Shown: piece after piece, positions 48,356-56,983 of the stretch
Position numbering within the stretch: the stretch's first letter is position 1
Layout of the letters: every line of letters begins with the position of its first letter
From: Janthinobacterium sp. UMAB-56
GTDB lineage: Bacteria > Pseudomonadota > Gammaproteobacteria > Burkholderiales > Burkholderiaceae_D
Assembly: GCF_900095265.1 (NCBI RefSeq)
Contig: NZ_LT607670.1
Location: forward strand, 174,439-238,438
DNA length: 64,000 bases
Direction: 5' to 3'
Notes under the pieces: generated by a model
What the model was told of the DNA's origin: nothing
Database searches by the model: none
What the model saw: the letters and a program-made list of their open reading frames with translations, nothing else
Program-made: the position numbers and the translations under genes

Positions 48356-49414
48356 ATGATTTACCGTGAAGCAGGACAATTCAAGACCAGCTACCAGGCT
48401 GACAACCAGATTTTCCCGATCCGGCAAGACCGCCTGGCGCTGACGGCCACGCTACTCGTCGCCGTCTTCCTCCTGCCGTATTTTGCCTCGCCCTACCTGC
48501 TGTCGGCGATCCTGATTCCCTTCCTGATCTTCGCCCTGGCGGCACTGGGCTTGAACATCCTGACCGGTTACGCGGGCCAGCTGTCGCTGGGCACGGCCGC
48601 CTTCATGGCCGTGGGCGCGTTTGCCTCGTATAACTTCATGGCCCGCCTGCCGGGATTGCCGCTGCTGGTGTCGTTCATCCTGGGCGGCCTGTGCGCGGCC
48701 ATGGTGGGCATCGCCTTCGGCCTGCCCTCCTTGCGCATCCGCGGCTTTTACCTGGCCGCTTCCACCCTGGCGACGCAGTTCTTTGTCGTCTGGTGCCTGA
48801 CCAAGATCCCCTACCTGACCAACTACAGCTCCTCGGGCGTGATCACGGTGCAGAAAATGAGCATCCTCGGCTACCAGTTCGATACGCCGCAAAGCAAATA
48901 CCTGCTGGTGCTGGCCATCGTGGCCGGCATGGCACTGCTGGCCAAGAACATGATTCGCTCGAACGTGGGCCGCTCGTGGATGGCCGTGCGCGACATGGAC
49001 ATGGCGGCCGAGGTAATCGGTTTCAGACTGATGCGCACCAAGCTGCTGGCGTTTGCCGTCAGCTCGTTCTACTGCGGCGTAGCCGGCGCCCTGTATGCCT
49101 ATGCCTACCTGGGCACGGTGGAACCGGAAGCGTACAACCTGGACCTGTCCTTCCGCATCCTGTTCATGATCATCATCGGCGGCGTCGGTTCGATTCTCGG
49201 TTCCTTCCTCGGCGCGGCCTTCATCGTGCTGCTGCCCGTTTTCCTGAACACCATCGCGCATGGTCTGGCATTGCCGACCAGCGTGGCCTCGAACCTGGAA
49301 TTGATGGTGTTCGGCGCGCTGATCATTTTCTTCCTGATCGTCGAGCCACACGGCCTGGCCAGGCTGTGGCAGATCGCCAAGGAAAAGTTGAGACTCTGGC
49401 CCTTCCCCCATTAA
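48356..49414 (+). CDS. livM: Branched-chain-type ABC permease (LivM-like)
   Basis: A 352-aa permease with about ten hydrophobic segments. LGLNILTGYAGQLSLGTAAFMAVGAF is the LivM block, and VRDMDMAAEVIGFRLMRTKLLAFAVSS is the coupling loop. It has an N-terminal cytosolic extension of about 35 residues. The 75-bp gap after livH contains no gene. Confidence 0.94.
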   Translation: MIYREAGQFKTSYQADNQIFPIRQDRLALTATLLVAVFLLPYFASPYLLSAILIPFLIFALAALGLNILTGYAGQLSLGTAAFMAVGAFASYNFMARLPGLPLLVSFILGGLCAAMVGIAFGLPSLRIRGFYLAASTLATQFFVVWCLTKIPYLTNYSSSGVITVQKMSILGYQFDTPQSKYLLVLAIVAGMALLAKNMIRSNVGRSWMAVRDMDMAAEVIGFRLMRTKLLAFAVSSFYCGVAGALYAYAYLGTVEPEAYNLDLSFRILFMIIIGGVGSILGSFLGAAFIVLLPVFLNTIAHGLALPTSVASNLELMVFGALIIFFLIVEPHGLARLWQIAKEKLRLWPFPH

Positions 49415-49472
49415 GTTTTTGCAGTCGATGTCGGTTCACTTGAATACCAAATAAAACAAGAGGAGACACACA

Positions 49473-50792
49473 ATGAAACACATCAAATCGCTCATGCTGG
49501 CCGCCGCCATCGCCAGTGCCGCACTCACCATGGCAGGCAGCGCCCAGGCCCAGGACAAGGAACAGTACATCGCCCTGCCGTCCTACCGCGTGGGACCCTA
49601 CGCGGCCGGCGGCTCCGGTTTCTACGGCGGCATCATCGACTACTTCAACCTGGTCAACCAGGCCGGCGGCGTGAATGGCGTCAAGATCAGCTGGGAAGAA
49701 TGCGAAACCGAATACAACCCCTCGCGCGGCGTCGAATGCTATGAACGCCTGAAAACCAAGCAAGGCGGCGCCACCCTGGTCGAAACCCTGTCCACGGGCG
49801 TCGCCTACGGCATTCTGGACCGCGTGGCGCAAGACAAGATCCCCATGACGATGATCGGCTACGGCCGCTCGGACGCCGCCAACGGCAAGGTCTTCCCGTA
49901 TGTCTATCCGCTGATCTCCAGCTACTGGAGCCAGGCCGCCGCCATGATCAAGTACCTGGGCGACAAGGATGGCGGCATGGACAAGCTGAAAGGCAAAAAG
50001 ATCGTCCACCTGTATCACGATTCGGCCTTCGGCAAGGAGCCGCTGCCCGTACTGGAAGCGCTGTCGAAACAGTACGGCTTCGAACTGGTGAAAATTCCCG
50101 TCGCGCCACCCGGCAGCGAACAGCAATCGCAATGGCTGCAAATCCGCCAGGCCAAGCCGGATCACGTGATCCTGTGGGGCTGGGGCGTGATGAACTCCGT
50201 CGCCATCAAGACGGCGCAGCGCAACGGCTTCCCGCGCGACAAAATGCTGGGTGTCTGGTGGGCCGGCTCCGAGGAAGACATGATTCCATCGGGCGACGCG
50301 GCCAAGGGCTACACGGCGATGACTTTCAATACGCCGGGCAACTACCCCGTGCTCGACGACATCCGCAAGAAACTCTACGCGTCCGGCAAGGGCAACCTGT
50401 CCGACCAGTCGCGCATCGGCTCCGTCTACCACATGCGCGGCGTGACGGCCGGCATCCTGTGGGTGGAAGCGATCCGCGTGGCGCAGGAGAAATTCGGCAA
50501 GGGCAAACCGATCACGGGCGAGCAGATGCGCTGGGGCCTGGAAAACCTGAACGTGGACGATGCGCGCCAGAAGGCTGTGGGCGCGCTGGGCATGTTCCCT
50601 ACCGTGAAAACCAGCTGCGACGACCATGAGGGCTCGGGCGCCGTGAAAGTGCAGCAATGGGATGGCAAGAAATGGAACGCCATCACGCCGAAATGGATCG
50701 TCGGCGACAAGGCCCTGGTGCGCAAGCTGGTCGAGGAATCCTCTGGCAAGTACGCGGAAGAGAAAAAGATCACGCCGGCGTGCATGAAGTAA
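49473..50792 (+). CDS. HAAT-family substrate-binding protein
   Basis: A 439-aa periplasmic protein with a signal peptide (KSLMLAAAIASAALTMAGSAQAQ, cut near residue 26). The mature protein is a type I periplasmic binding fold like LivK/LivJ, but larger. AAGGSGFYGGIIDYFNLVNQAGGVNGVKI is the usual ligand-site opening. The length and the acyl-CoA ligase neighbours suggest an aromatic or fatty-type acid rather than a branched-chain amino acid. The ligand cannot be named from sequence. Confidence 0.92.
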   Translation: MKHIKSLMLAAAIASAALTMAGSAQAQDKEQYIALPSYRVGPYAAGGSGFYGGIIDYFNLVNQAGGVNGVKISWEECETEYNPSRGVECYERLKTKQGGATLVETLSTGVAYGILDRVAQDKIPMTMIGYGRSDAANGKVFPYVYPLISSYWSQAAAMIKYLGDKDGGMDKLKGKKIVHLYHDSAFGKEPLPVLEALSKQYGFELVKIPVAPPGSEQQSQWLQIRQAKPDHVILWGWGVMNSVAIKTAQRNGFPRDKMLGVWWAGSEEDMIPSGDAAKGYTAMTFNTPGNYPVLDDIRKKLYASGKGNLSDQSRIGSVYHMRGVTAGILWVEAIRVAQEKFGKGKPITGEQMRWGLENLNVDDARQKAVGALGMFPTVKTSCDDHEGSGAVKVQQWDGKKWNAITPKWIVGDKALVRKLVEESSGKYAEEKKITPACMK

Positions 50793-50812
50793 TGCAGTAG
50801 GCGAGAAGAACC

Positions 50813-50832
50813 GGACCGGCCATCGCCGGTCC
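50813..50832 (+). other. Hairpin between the binding-protein and livF genes
   Basis: GGACCGGC / GCCGGTCC stem with a CATC loop, 21 bp after the binding-protein stop. No U-tract follows, so it probably stabilises the upstream mRNA rather than ending transcription. This is common after abundant binding-protein genes. Confidence 0.55.
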
Positions 50833-50859
50833 CGTGTTTAACATTTTAAAGAAGCAGCC

Positions 50860-51702
50860 ATGACCCACACTGCCACGCAATCCCCGATCCAGGCGGAAGC
50901 GCCGCCGTATCTGTCGGTGAACAATATCGAAGTCATCTACGACCATGTGATCCTGGTCCTGAAGGGTGTGTCGCTGCAAGTGCCGCAAGGCAAGATCGTG
51001 GCGCTCTTGGGCGCCAACGGCGCCGGCAAGTCGACCACCCTGAAAACCATCTCGACCCTGCTGCGCGGTGAACGGGGCGACGTCACCAAGGGCGAGGTCC
51101 AGTTCAAGGGCGAGCGCGTGGACCAATTGACGCCGAATGAACTGGTCAAGCGGGGCCTGTCGCAAGTGATGGAAGGCCGCCACTGTTTCGGCCATCTCAC
51201 CATCGAGGAAAACCTCTTGACAGGGGCCTACACGCGCAGCCTGTCGCGCGGCGAGCTGAAAGACGCACTGGAAAAGGTCTACCACTATTTCCCGCGCCTG
51301 AAAACGCGGCGCAGCAGCCAGGCCGGCTATACCTCGGGCGGCGAACAGCAGATGTGCGCCATCGGCCGCGCGCTGATGGCCAAGCCGTCGATGATCTTGT
51401 TGGACGAACCCTCGATGGGTATCGCGCCGCAGATCGTCGAAGAAATCTTCGGCATCGTCAAAGACTTGAATCACAAGGAAAACGTGTCTTTCCTGCTGGC
51501 CGAACAGAACACCAACGTGGCGCTGCGCTACGCCGACTTTGGCTACATCCTGGAGAACGGACGGGTCGTGATGGAAGGGCAAGCCCAGGAATTGGCCAGC
51601 AACGAAGACGTCAAGGAGTTTTATCTGGGCGTCTCCAGCGCCGGACGCAAGAGCTTCCGCGACATGAAGTTCTACCGCCGCCGCAAGCGCTGGCTGGCCT
51701 GA
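50860..51702 (+). CDS. livF: Branched-chain-type ABC transporter ATPase (LivF-like)
   Basis: A 280-aa ATPase with Walker A GANGAGKST, signature TSGGEQQMCAIGRAL and Walker B ILLDEPSMGIAP. VMEGRHCFGHLTIEENLLTGAY is the LivF-type Q-loop region. It is longer than E. coli LivF (237 aa) at both ends, with a C-terminal basic tail (KSFRDMKFYRRRKRWLA). Confidence 0.93.
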   Translation: MTHTATQSPIQAEAPPYLSVNNIEVIYDHVILVLKGVSLQVPQGKIVALLGANGAGKSTTLKTISTLLRGERGDVTKGEVQFKGERVDQLTPNELVKRGLSQVMEGRHCFGHLTIEENLLTGAYTRSLSRGELKDALEKVYHYFPRLKTRRSSQAGYTSGGEQQMCAIGRALMAKPSMILLDEPSMGIAPQIVEEIFGIVKDLNHKENVSFLLAEQNTNVALRYADFGYILENGRVVMEGQAQELASNEDVKEFYLGVSSAGRKSFRDMKFYRRRKRWLA

Positions 51703-51718
51703 CAGCTGGGCAGCCTTC

Positions 51719-52078
51719 ATGGACCTGGCGCGGGCGAAGCAGCTGTGCCGCGCCTTTCCCGGCGCGACAGTAGACATCAAATGGACGAACGTGCTGGCGT
51801 TTTGCGCCGGCGGCAAGATGTTCGCCCTGTGCGGCGCGCAAGCGCACAGCACGCGCGGCATGAGCGTCAAGCTCGATGCGGAACGCTTCCTGGAATTGAC
51901 GGAGCGCCCCGGTTTTCGCCCGGCGCCCTGCCTGGCGCGGGCCGGTGGGTGCTGGTCGCCAGCCCGGACGCACTCGACGACGGGGAAATGGCGGCCCTGC
52001 TGCAGCGCTGATACAGCCTCATTTTTGCAGGACTGACGAAAAAAAATGCAACGTGACATTGGAGAATCCGCAACATGA
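51719..52078 (+). pseudogene. MmcQ/YjbR-family gene, broken
   Basis: The first frame (51719 on) gives an MmcQ/YjbR N-terminus: DLARAKQLCRAFPGATVDIKW, FCAGGKMFALCG, KLDAERFLELTERPGFRPAPCLARA. Near 51940 the homology shifts by one base into another frame (GRWVLVASPDALDDGEMAALLQ), which hits a TGA at 52009-52011. Beyond it the same frame continues YSLIFAGLTKK. At an A-run (52039-52046) the frame shifts again to MQRDIGES and reaches a stop overlapping the next ATG. One stop and two shifts argue for a true pseudogene rather than a single sequencing error. It lies between livF and the PaaK-like ligase in the same direction. Confidence 0.8.
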
Positions 52079-53331
52079 CCGATACGCTCGACAGTCTGGA
52101 AGCACGCGCCCCCGAGGCGCGCGAACGCGAATTGATGGCCGGCCTGCCGCAGCTGATCGCGCGCGCACAAAAGGCGCCGGGCTGGGCCAGCATCCTCGAT
52201 GGCGTCAACGCGGCCGACATCACCAGCCGCGCCGCGCTGGCGCAACTGCCCGTGACGCGCAAGTCCGACCTGAAGCAATTGCAGCACGCGCAACTGCCGT
52301 TCGGCGGCTTGAACACGACGCCGAAGAACGCCTTGTCGCGCGTGTTCATCTCGCCTGGCCCCATCTTCGACCCGGAAGGGCGCGGCCCGGACTGGTGGCG
52401 CTTCGCGCGGCCCATGTATGCGGCCGGCGTGCGCACCGGTGGCTTGCTGCAAAACTGCTTTTCGTATCACTTCACGCCGGCCGCCTTCATGGTCGAAGGG
52501 GGCGCCGCGCGCATCGGCTGCACCGTCATCCCGGCCGGCATCGGCCAGACGGAAATGCAGGTGCAGGCGATGGCCGACCTGAAGCCGGACACGTATATCG
52601 GCACACCGTCGTTCCTGAAACTGATCATCGAAAAGGCGCGCGAAATGGGCGCCGACATCAGCAGCGTCACCCAGGCCCTGATGGGGGCGGAAGCCTTGCC
52701 CGAATCCTTGCGCAGCTGGTTTGCCGAGAACGGCGTACCACACGTGTTCCAGACCTATGCCTCGGCCGATATCGGCAGCATCGCCTATGAAACGGCCAGC
52801 AACGGCAAGCTCAATCCGGGCATGGTCGTTGACGAAGACGTGCTGCTCGAAATCGTCCATCCGGGCAGCGGCATTCCCGTCGCACCGGGCGAAGTGGGTG
52901 AAGTGGTCGTCACCGTCTTCAATGCCGACTACCCGCTGATCCGCTTCGCCACTGGCGATTTATCGGCCGTGCTGGTCGATACGCCGGAGTCGCCGTGCGG
53001 GCGCACGAATACGCGCATCAAAGGCTGGATGGGACGTGCCGACCAGACCACCAAGGTGCGCGCCATGTTCGTGCATCCGTCGCAGGTGCATGAAATCGCG
53101 CGCCGTCACCCGCAAATCAGGAAGGCGCGGCTGGTGGTATCCGGGCGCATGGCCAACGACGAGATGACTTTGCATTGCGAAGTCGACGATCCGCTTGACA
53201 CCAGCGGCGTGGAAGCCATCATCGGCGCGATCCGCGAACTGACCAAGCTGCGTGGCGACGTGCTGCTGGTGGCCGTGGGCAGCCTGGCGCAGGATGGCAA
53301 AATAATCGACGACATGCGCGATTACAAATAA
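52075..53331 (+). CDS. Phenylacetate-CoA ligase (PaaK)-like AMP-forming ligase
   Basis: A 418-aa adenylate-forming ligase of the PaaK group. It is shorter than ANL acyl-CoA synthetases. TYIGTPSFLKLIIEKA near 181-196, QTYASADIGSIAYE near 228-241 and LIRFATGDLSAVL near 289-301 are PaaK-type blocks. The N-terminal substrate-loop region is atypical (AGVRTGGLLQNCFSYHFTPAA), so the acid may not be phenylacetate. No paaABCDE genes are near. It is the last gene of the transporter operon and a second CoA ligase. Confidence 0.85.
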   Translation: MTDTLDSLEARAPEARERELMAGLPQLIARAQKAPGWASILDGVNAADITSRAALAQLPVTRKSDLKQLQHAQLPFGGLNTTPKNALSRVFISPGPIFDPEGRGPDWWRFARPMYAAGVRTGGLLQNCFSYHFTPAAFMVEGGAARIGCTVIPAGIGQTEMQVQAMADLKPDTYIGTPSFLKLIIEKAREMGADISSVTQALMGAEALPESLRSWFAENGVPHVFQTYASADIGSIAYETASNGKLNPGMVVDEDVLLEIVHPGSGIPVAPGEVGEVVVTVFNADYPLIRFATGDLSAVLVDTPESPCGRTNTRIKGWMGRADQTTKVRAMFVHPSQVHEIARRHPQIRKARLVVSGRMANDEMTLHCEVDDPLDTSGVEAIIGAIRELTKLRGDVLLVAVGSLAQDGKIIDDMRDYK

Positions 53332-53382
53332 GGCGAAATTGCGGGATAATACCGGCATTGACCATCAGCCCCATTCATCGCC

Positions 53383-53976
53383 ATGCAAGAGTCCATGCAA
53401 GAATTTCATCACAACCGTGCCCGTGACCTGATCAAGAACGCGGAACTGCTGTTCGACCAAGATACCGTGCAGGCGTCGATCACGCGCATGGCCGATGTGC
53501 TCAACACGCGCTTCAACGCCGAGGGGACGAAAGAGTTCCCGCTGGTGCTGGGCGTGATGGGCGGCGCCGTCGTGTTTACGGGCAACCTGCTGCCGCAACT
53601 GAGCTTTCCGCTCGAGTTCGACTACATCCATGTGAGCCGCTACGGCGACGACGACAAGGGTGGCGAAGTGGTGTGGAAAGTCATCCCGCGCTCGAATGTT
53701 GCGGGCCGCACCGTCATCGTACTCGACGATATTCTGGACGAAGGCGAAACCCTGGCGCACGTCAAGCAGCGCTTGCTGGACATGGGCGCCGCGGAAGTGA
53801 TCCTGGCCGTGTTTGCCGACAAGGCCATCGGCAAGAAGAAGCCGGTACAAGCCGACATCGTCGGCCTGGTGATTCCGAACCGCTTCGTCGTCGGCTTTGG
53901 CATGGATGCGTATGGCTACTGGCGCAACCTGCCGGGTTTATGGGCCATCAAGCCAGAAGATTTGAAGCAGGAGTAA
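53383..53976 (+). CDS. Hypoxanthine-guanine phosphoribosyltransferase
   Basis: A 197-aa purine salvage enzyme that transfers phosphoribose from PRPP to hypoxanthine or guanine. The PRPP loop VIVLDDILDEGETL is near residues 111-124, and LGVMGGAVVFTGNLL near 53-67 is the PPi-binding loop of the type I PRT fold. The closest assignment is the proteobacterial HGPRT group. It is preceded by a short region with an AT-rich -10-like element (GATAAT at 53345). Confidence 0.9.
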   Translation: MQESMQEFHHNRARDLIKNAELLFDQDTVQASITRMADVLNTRFNAEGTKEFPLVLGVMGGAVVFTGNLLPQLSFPLEFDYIHVSRYGDDDKGGEVVWKVIPRSNVAGRTVIVLDDILDEGETLAHVKQRLLDMGAAEVILAVFADKAIGKKKPVQADIVGLVIPNRFVVGFGMDAYGYWRNLPGLWAIKPEDLKQE

Positions 53977-54024
53977 GCTTGGCTTGGCCGGCGCGGCATG
54001 CCGCGTCAGCCGGCAGCACCAGCC

Positions 54025-54978
54025 TTACAGCTTCAACCGCGCGCGCGCCGCATCGTATTCGGCCTTCAGGCGCGCCACCATCTCTTCCACGCTCGGCACA
54101 TCATTCATCAGGCCCACGCCCTGGCCCGCACCCCAGATGTCGCGCCAGGCCTTGGCGCTGCCGGAGCCGAAATTCATCGCACTCTTGTCCGCTTCGGGCA
54201 GGGCTTCCGGATCGAGTCCAGCCGCGACGATGGATTTTTTCAGGTAATTGCCGTGCACGCCCGTAAACAGGTTCGTGTAGACGATGTCCGACGCTGCGGA
54301 TTCGACGATGGCGTCGCGGTAGCCATCGCTGACGTTCGATTCCTTGGTCGCCAGCCAGCGCGAGCCAATGTAGGCAAAGTCGGCGCCCATGGCTTGCGCA
54401 GCCAGCACGGCGTCGCCCGTGGCGATGGAGCCCGACAGCGCCAGCGGACCGTCAAAGAATTTGCGCACTTCGCCCACCAGCGCGAATGGCGACAGGGTAC
54501 CCGCGTGGCCGCCGGCGCCACTGGCGACCAGGATCAAGCCATCGACACCCGCTTCCAGCGCCTTTTTCGCGTGGCGGATCGAAATCACGTCATGCAGCAC
54601 GATGCCGCCGTAGCTGTGGATGGCGTCGAGCATTTCCTTGGGCGGCGCGCGCAGCGAGGAAATGATGATGGGGATCTGGTGTTTCACGCACACTTCCACG
54701 TCGTGCGCGAGGCGGTCGTTCGACTGGTGCACGATCTGGTTGACGGCGATAGGCCCGACTTTCTTGTCAGGATTGGCGGCCTGGAAGGCGGCCAGCTCGG
54801 CCTGCAGGTCGGTCAGCCAGGTGTCGAGCAATTCGGCGGGACGCGCGTTCAGTGCAGGGAAGGAACCGACGATGCCGGCCTTGCACTGCGCCGCGACGAG
54901 TGCCGGGCCGCTGGCGATAAACATCGGCGAGGCGATAACGGGTAAGGAGAGGTTTTGCAACGCAACAGGCAATGCCAT
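54025..54978 (-). CDS. Nitronate monooxygenase
   Basis: A 317-aa FMN-dependent TIM-barrel enzyme. PVIASPMFIASGPALVAAQCKAGIVGSFPALNAR near 14-47 is the N-terminal block, and VASGAGGHAGTLSPFALVGEV near 155-175 holds the flavin-phosphate glycines. ADFAYIGSRWLAT is the second phosphate site. It oxidises propionate 3-nitronate or related nitronates in the studied members; the native substrate here is not known. It is convergent with the HGPRT gene. Confidence 0.92.
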   Translation of the reverse strand: MALPVALQNLSLPVIASPMFIASGPALVAAQCKAGIVGSFPALNARPAELLDTWLTDLQAELAAFQAANPDKKVGPIAVNQIVHQSNDRLAHDVEVCVKHQIPIIISSLRAPPKEMLDAIHSYGGIVLHDVISIRHAKKALEAGVDGLILVASGAGGHAGTLSPFALVGEVRKFFDGPLALSGSIATGDAVLAAQAMGADFAYIGSRWLATKESNVSDGYRDAIVESAASDIVYTNLFTGVHGNYLKKSIVAAGLDPEALPEADKSAMNFGSGSAKAWRDIWGAGQGVGLMNDVPSVEEMVARLKAEYDAARARLKL

Positions 54979-55077
54979 GGCGGACTCGCTGGAAAGTTGA
55001 TCGGGATGAGAAACACACTGAACGTTGATTATAGTGCAGAAAAAGTACGATCGTGCTGAATTTATCGCCTGATCGTT

Positions 55078-56001
55078 TCAGCCCTCGTTCAGCAAGTACT
55101 CACCCTCAACCCGTGCCGCTGCAACCCTCACCAGCTGCGCGACGGCCCACTCGGCCAGGGCGGCCGCCTCCTGGCGCAGGAAGCGCCGGTTGGCTTCTAC
55201 GAAGACCGGCATGCCACGCAACAGGGCCGGTATTGCGGCGAGGGCAATGCGCTGGCGTTCCAGCAGCAAAAATTTCAGCAGCACCTTGACGGCATTCTGT
55301 GCGTTGCGCACGGGATCGGACGACAGGTAATCGAGACGTGAATAGGCGCGCTGCAGGGCGCTCGCGGCGTCCTGGAATGGCCGGCCGTGGCCAGGAATGA
55401 CAACCTGCACGTCCAGGCTGGCGATCAGGTCCAGGGTGGCGCGCGCTTCACGAAAGCCGGAGCCGCCATCGAGTTCGGGGAAGATCACGCCAAAGCCGTT
55501 TTCCCACAGGGCGTCGGCGGAGATCAGTATACCCTCCTGGGCGCAGTAAAAAATCAGGGAATGCGGGTCGTGGCCCGGTGCGCCCAGCGCCTGCCAGGCC
55601 ATGTCTGCCAGGGTGAAGGTGTCGCCAGGCGAGACGGTGGCGTCAAAGCCGAAGCGCGGGCATTGCTGGCCGGTGGCCTGGAAACTGAGGGCATCGACAT
55701 CCCACGCGCGCACCTTGTCCGCTTCCGCCACGGGAATGGCCGTATGGCAGCCGTATTGGGCTTGCAGCAGCGCGTTGCCGCCGCAATGGTCGGAGTGCAG
55801 ATGGGTGTTGAACAGCCGCTCCAGCGGCCGGCCAGCCAGGCTGTGGTGCAGCAGGGCCAGGGTCTGCGGCGCATGCGTGACATAGCCGCTGTCGATCAGT
55901 GCCGTGTCGTCCTTGCCCTTGAACAGGATGTTATTCGACGACAGCCAGCCGCGTTCGAACACCTGCATGGCCTCGGGGAACAGCGCTGGCGATCGCGGCA
56001 T
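55078..56001 (-). CDS. MBL-fold metallohydrolase
   Basis: A 307-aa metallo-beta-lactamase-fold hydrolase. The metal motif HLHSDH has ligands His67, His69, Asp71 and His72. Further ligands lie in GHDPHS (His) and ISADALWENGFG (Asp), and PGHGRPF follows. It resembles glyoxalase II-like and quinoprotein-relay (SoxH) hydrolases. The substrate is not known. The ATG at 56001 is chosen; the frame upstream to 56064 overlaps the DUF1289 gene, and the two are probably cotranscribed. Confidence 0.88.
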   Translation of the reverse strand: MPRSPALFPEAMQVFERGWLSSNNILFKGKDDTALIDSGYVTHAPQTLALLHHSLAGRPLERLFNTHLHSDHCGGNALLQAQYGCHTAIPVAEADKVRAWDVDALSFQATGQQCPRFGFDATVSPGDTFTLADMAWQALGAPGHDPHSLIFYCAQEGILISADALWENGFGVIFPELDGGSGFREARATLDLIASLDVQVVIPGHGRPFQDAASALQRAYSRLDYLSSDPVRNAQNAVKVLLKFLLLERQRIALAAIPALLRGMPVFVEANRRFLRQEAAALAEWAVAQLVRVAAARVEGEYLLNEG

Positions 56002-56009
56002 GGGCTTCC

Positions 56010-56237
56010 TCAGAAGTCGGGCTCGAAATCGAGCAGGGATACACGGCCCGGCAATTCGGCCCACACGGCGCGCTTGAAGTCGTCATCGGCCTTGCTCCAG
56101 GCGATGATCTCGTCGAGCGTGCGCAAGCAGCCTTCGCACAAGCCGCTGTTGCGGTTCATCTTGCATAGGCTGACGCAAGGCGACGGCACCGGTGACGGCA
56201 AGGGGAGCGGAACGACTGGCGGAGTATCGACCATCAT
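56010..56237 (-). CDS. DUF1289 small Cys-containing protein
   Basis: A 75-aa protein with the DUF1289 signature: Cys21, Cys25, Cys34 and Cys37 (PCVSLCKMNRNSGLCEGCLRT) followed by LDEIIAWSKADD. This pattern probably binds metal or an iron-sulfur centre. The N-terminus is Pro-rich. It starts upstream of the MBL gene on the same strand with an 8-bp gap, so it is part of a two-gene operon. A second Met directly follows the first and is an alternative start. Confidence 0.85.
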   Translation of the reverse strand: MMVDTPPVVPLPLPSPVPSPCVSLCKMNRNSGLCEGCLRTLDEIIAWSKADDDFKRAVWAELPGRVSLLDFEPDF

Positions 56238-56437
56238 GGAGCGGCATCGGTGACTGTGGAGCGCTCATTATGCCGCGAAACCGTGCCGGCGAGGCGATGG
56301 CATAGGCATGCAATATTTCTATCGCCATATTTTCAGCGCAAAACATGATCAAAACTATATGTAGCGCACATTTATTTTATGCCGGGTTTTCACTCTGCGA
56401 AGGCCTTGTCCTACACCCCGACCAGCCCAGATCCTGC

Positions 56438-56465
56438 TTGACTTGAGATATTTCACAACTATACT
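56438..56465 (+). promoter_or_regulatory. Sigma-70-type promoter of the ribbon-helix-helix gene
   Basis: TTGACT (56438-56443), 16-bp spacer, TATACT (56460-56465). One mismatch each from consensus. Transcription would start near 56472, about 45 bp before the ATG at 56516. Confidence 0.65.
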
Positions 56466-56467
56466 AC

Positions 56468-56492
56468 CATCCATACAGATGGCAAATGGATG
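56468..56492. promoter_or_regulatory. Candidate operator overlapping the transcription start
   Basis: A 7-bp perfect inverted repeat CATCCAT (56468-56474) and ATGGATG (56486-56492) with an extra CCAT/ATGG pair inside it. It directly follows the -10, where a bound repressor would block initiation. The downstream ribbon-helix-helix protein is the obvious candidate ligand. Confidence 0.5.
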
Positions 56493-56515
56493 CCACGTGG
56501 AGTTTTTGGAGATAT

Positions 56516-56929
56516 ATGGCCAAGCAAGACAGCAAGCCCAAAATTGGGGAATCCGAAAAAATCACGATCAACCTCGGCTTGATCGACCTGGGGCAGATCG
56601 ATTTGCTGGTCCAGGAGGGATTTTATTCCAACCGCACGGATCTGATCCGTACGGCCATCCGCAACCAGCTGGGTATCCACGCCGACGTGGTGAAACAAAC
56701 CGTCGCCCGTAAAAGCCTGGTATTAGGCATGCAGCATTATTCGCGCGCCGACCTGGAATCGATCCAGGCCGCCGGCCAGCGCCTGCAGATACAGGTGCTG
56801 GGGCTGGCCAGCATCGCCAGCGACGTCTCAGTGGAACTGGCACTGGCCACCATCGAGTCGATTTTCGTATTAGGTGCCCTGCACGCCAGCACCGTCGTCA
56901 AGACGGCGCTCGCAGGGCGAATTCACTAG
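56516..56929 (+). CDS. Ribbon-helix-helix (CopG-like) transcriptional regulator
   Basis: A 137-aa protein. The N-terminal RHH fold is clear: strand KITINLGLID (about 15-24), helix DLGQIDLLVQEGF, then SNRTDLIRTAIRNQL (about 39-53). The C-terminal 70 residues are hydrophobic-rich and may sense a ligand or form a larger oligomer. It sits 54 bp upstream of the PHB depolymerase-type gene on the same strand, probably controlling it. The GGAG before the ATG at 56516 supports this start. Confidence 0.82.
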   Translation: MAKQDSKPKIGESEKITINLGLIDLGQIDLLVQEGFYSNRTDLIRTAIRNQLGIHADVVKQTVARKSLVLGMQHYSRADLESIQAAGQRLQIQVLGLASIASDVSVELALATIESIFVLGALHASTVVKTALAGRIH

Positions 56930-56983
56930 CGTATTGGTTCGCGGCGATGACCCGGCCGATGCGCAGCACCGTTAAGGACGGCC

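Noticed and set aside
50770..52860. 696-aa minus-strand frame across livF, the MmcQ remnant and the PaaK-like gene
   Set aside because: It spans three plus-strand coding regions with clear families and has only shadow composition.
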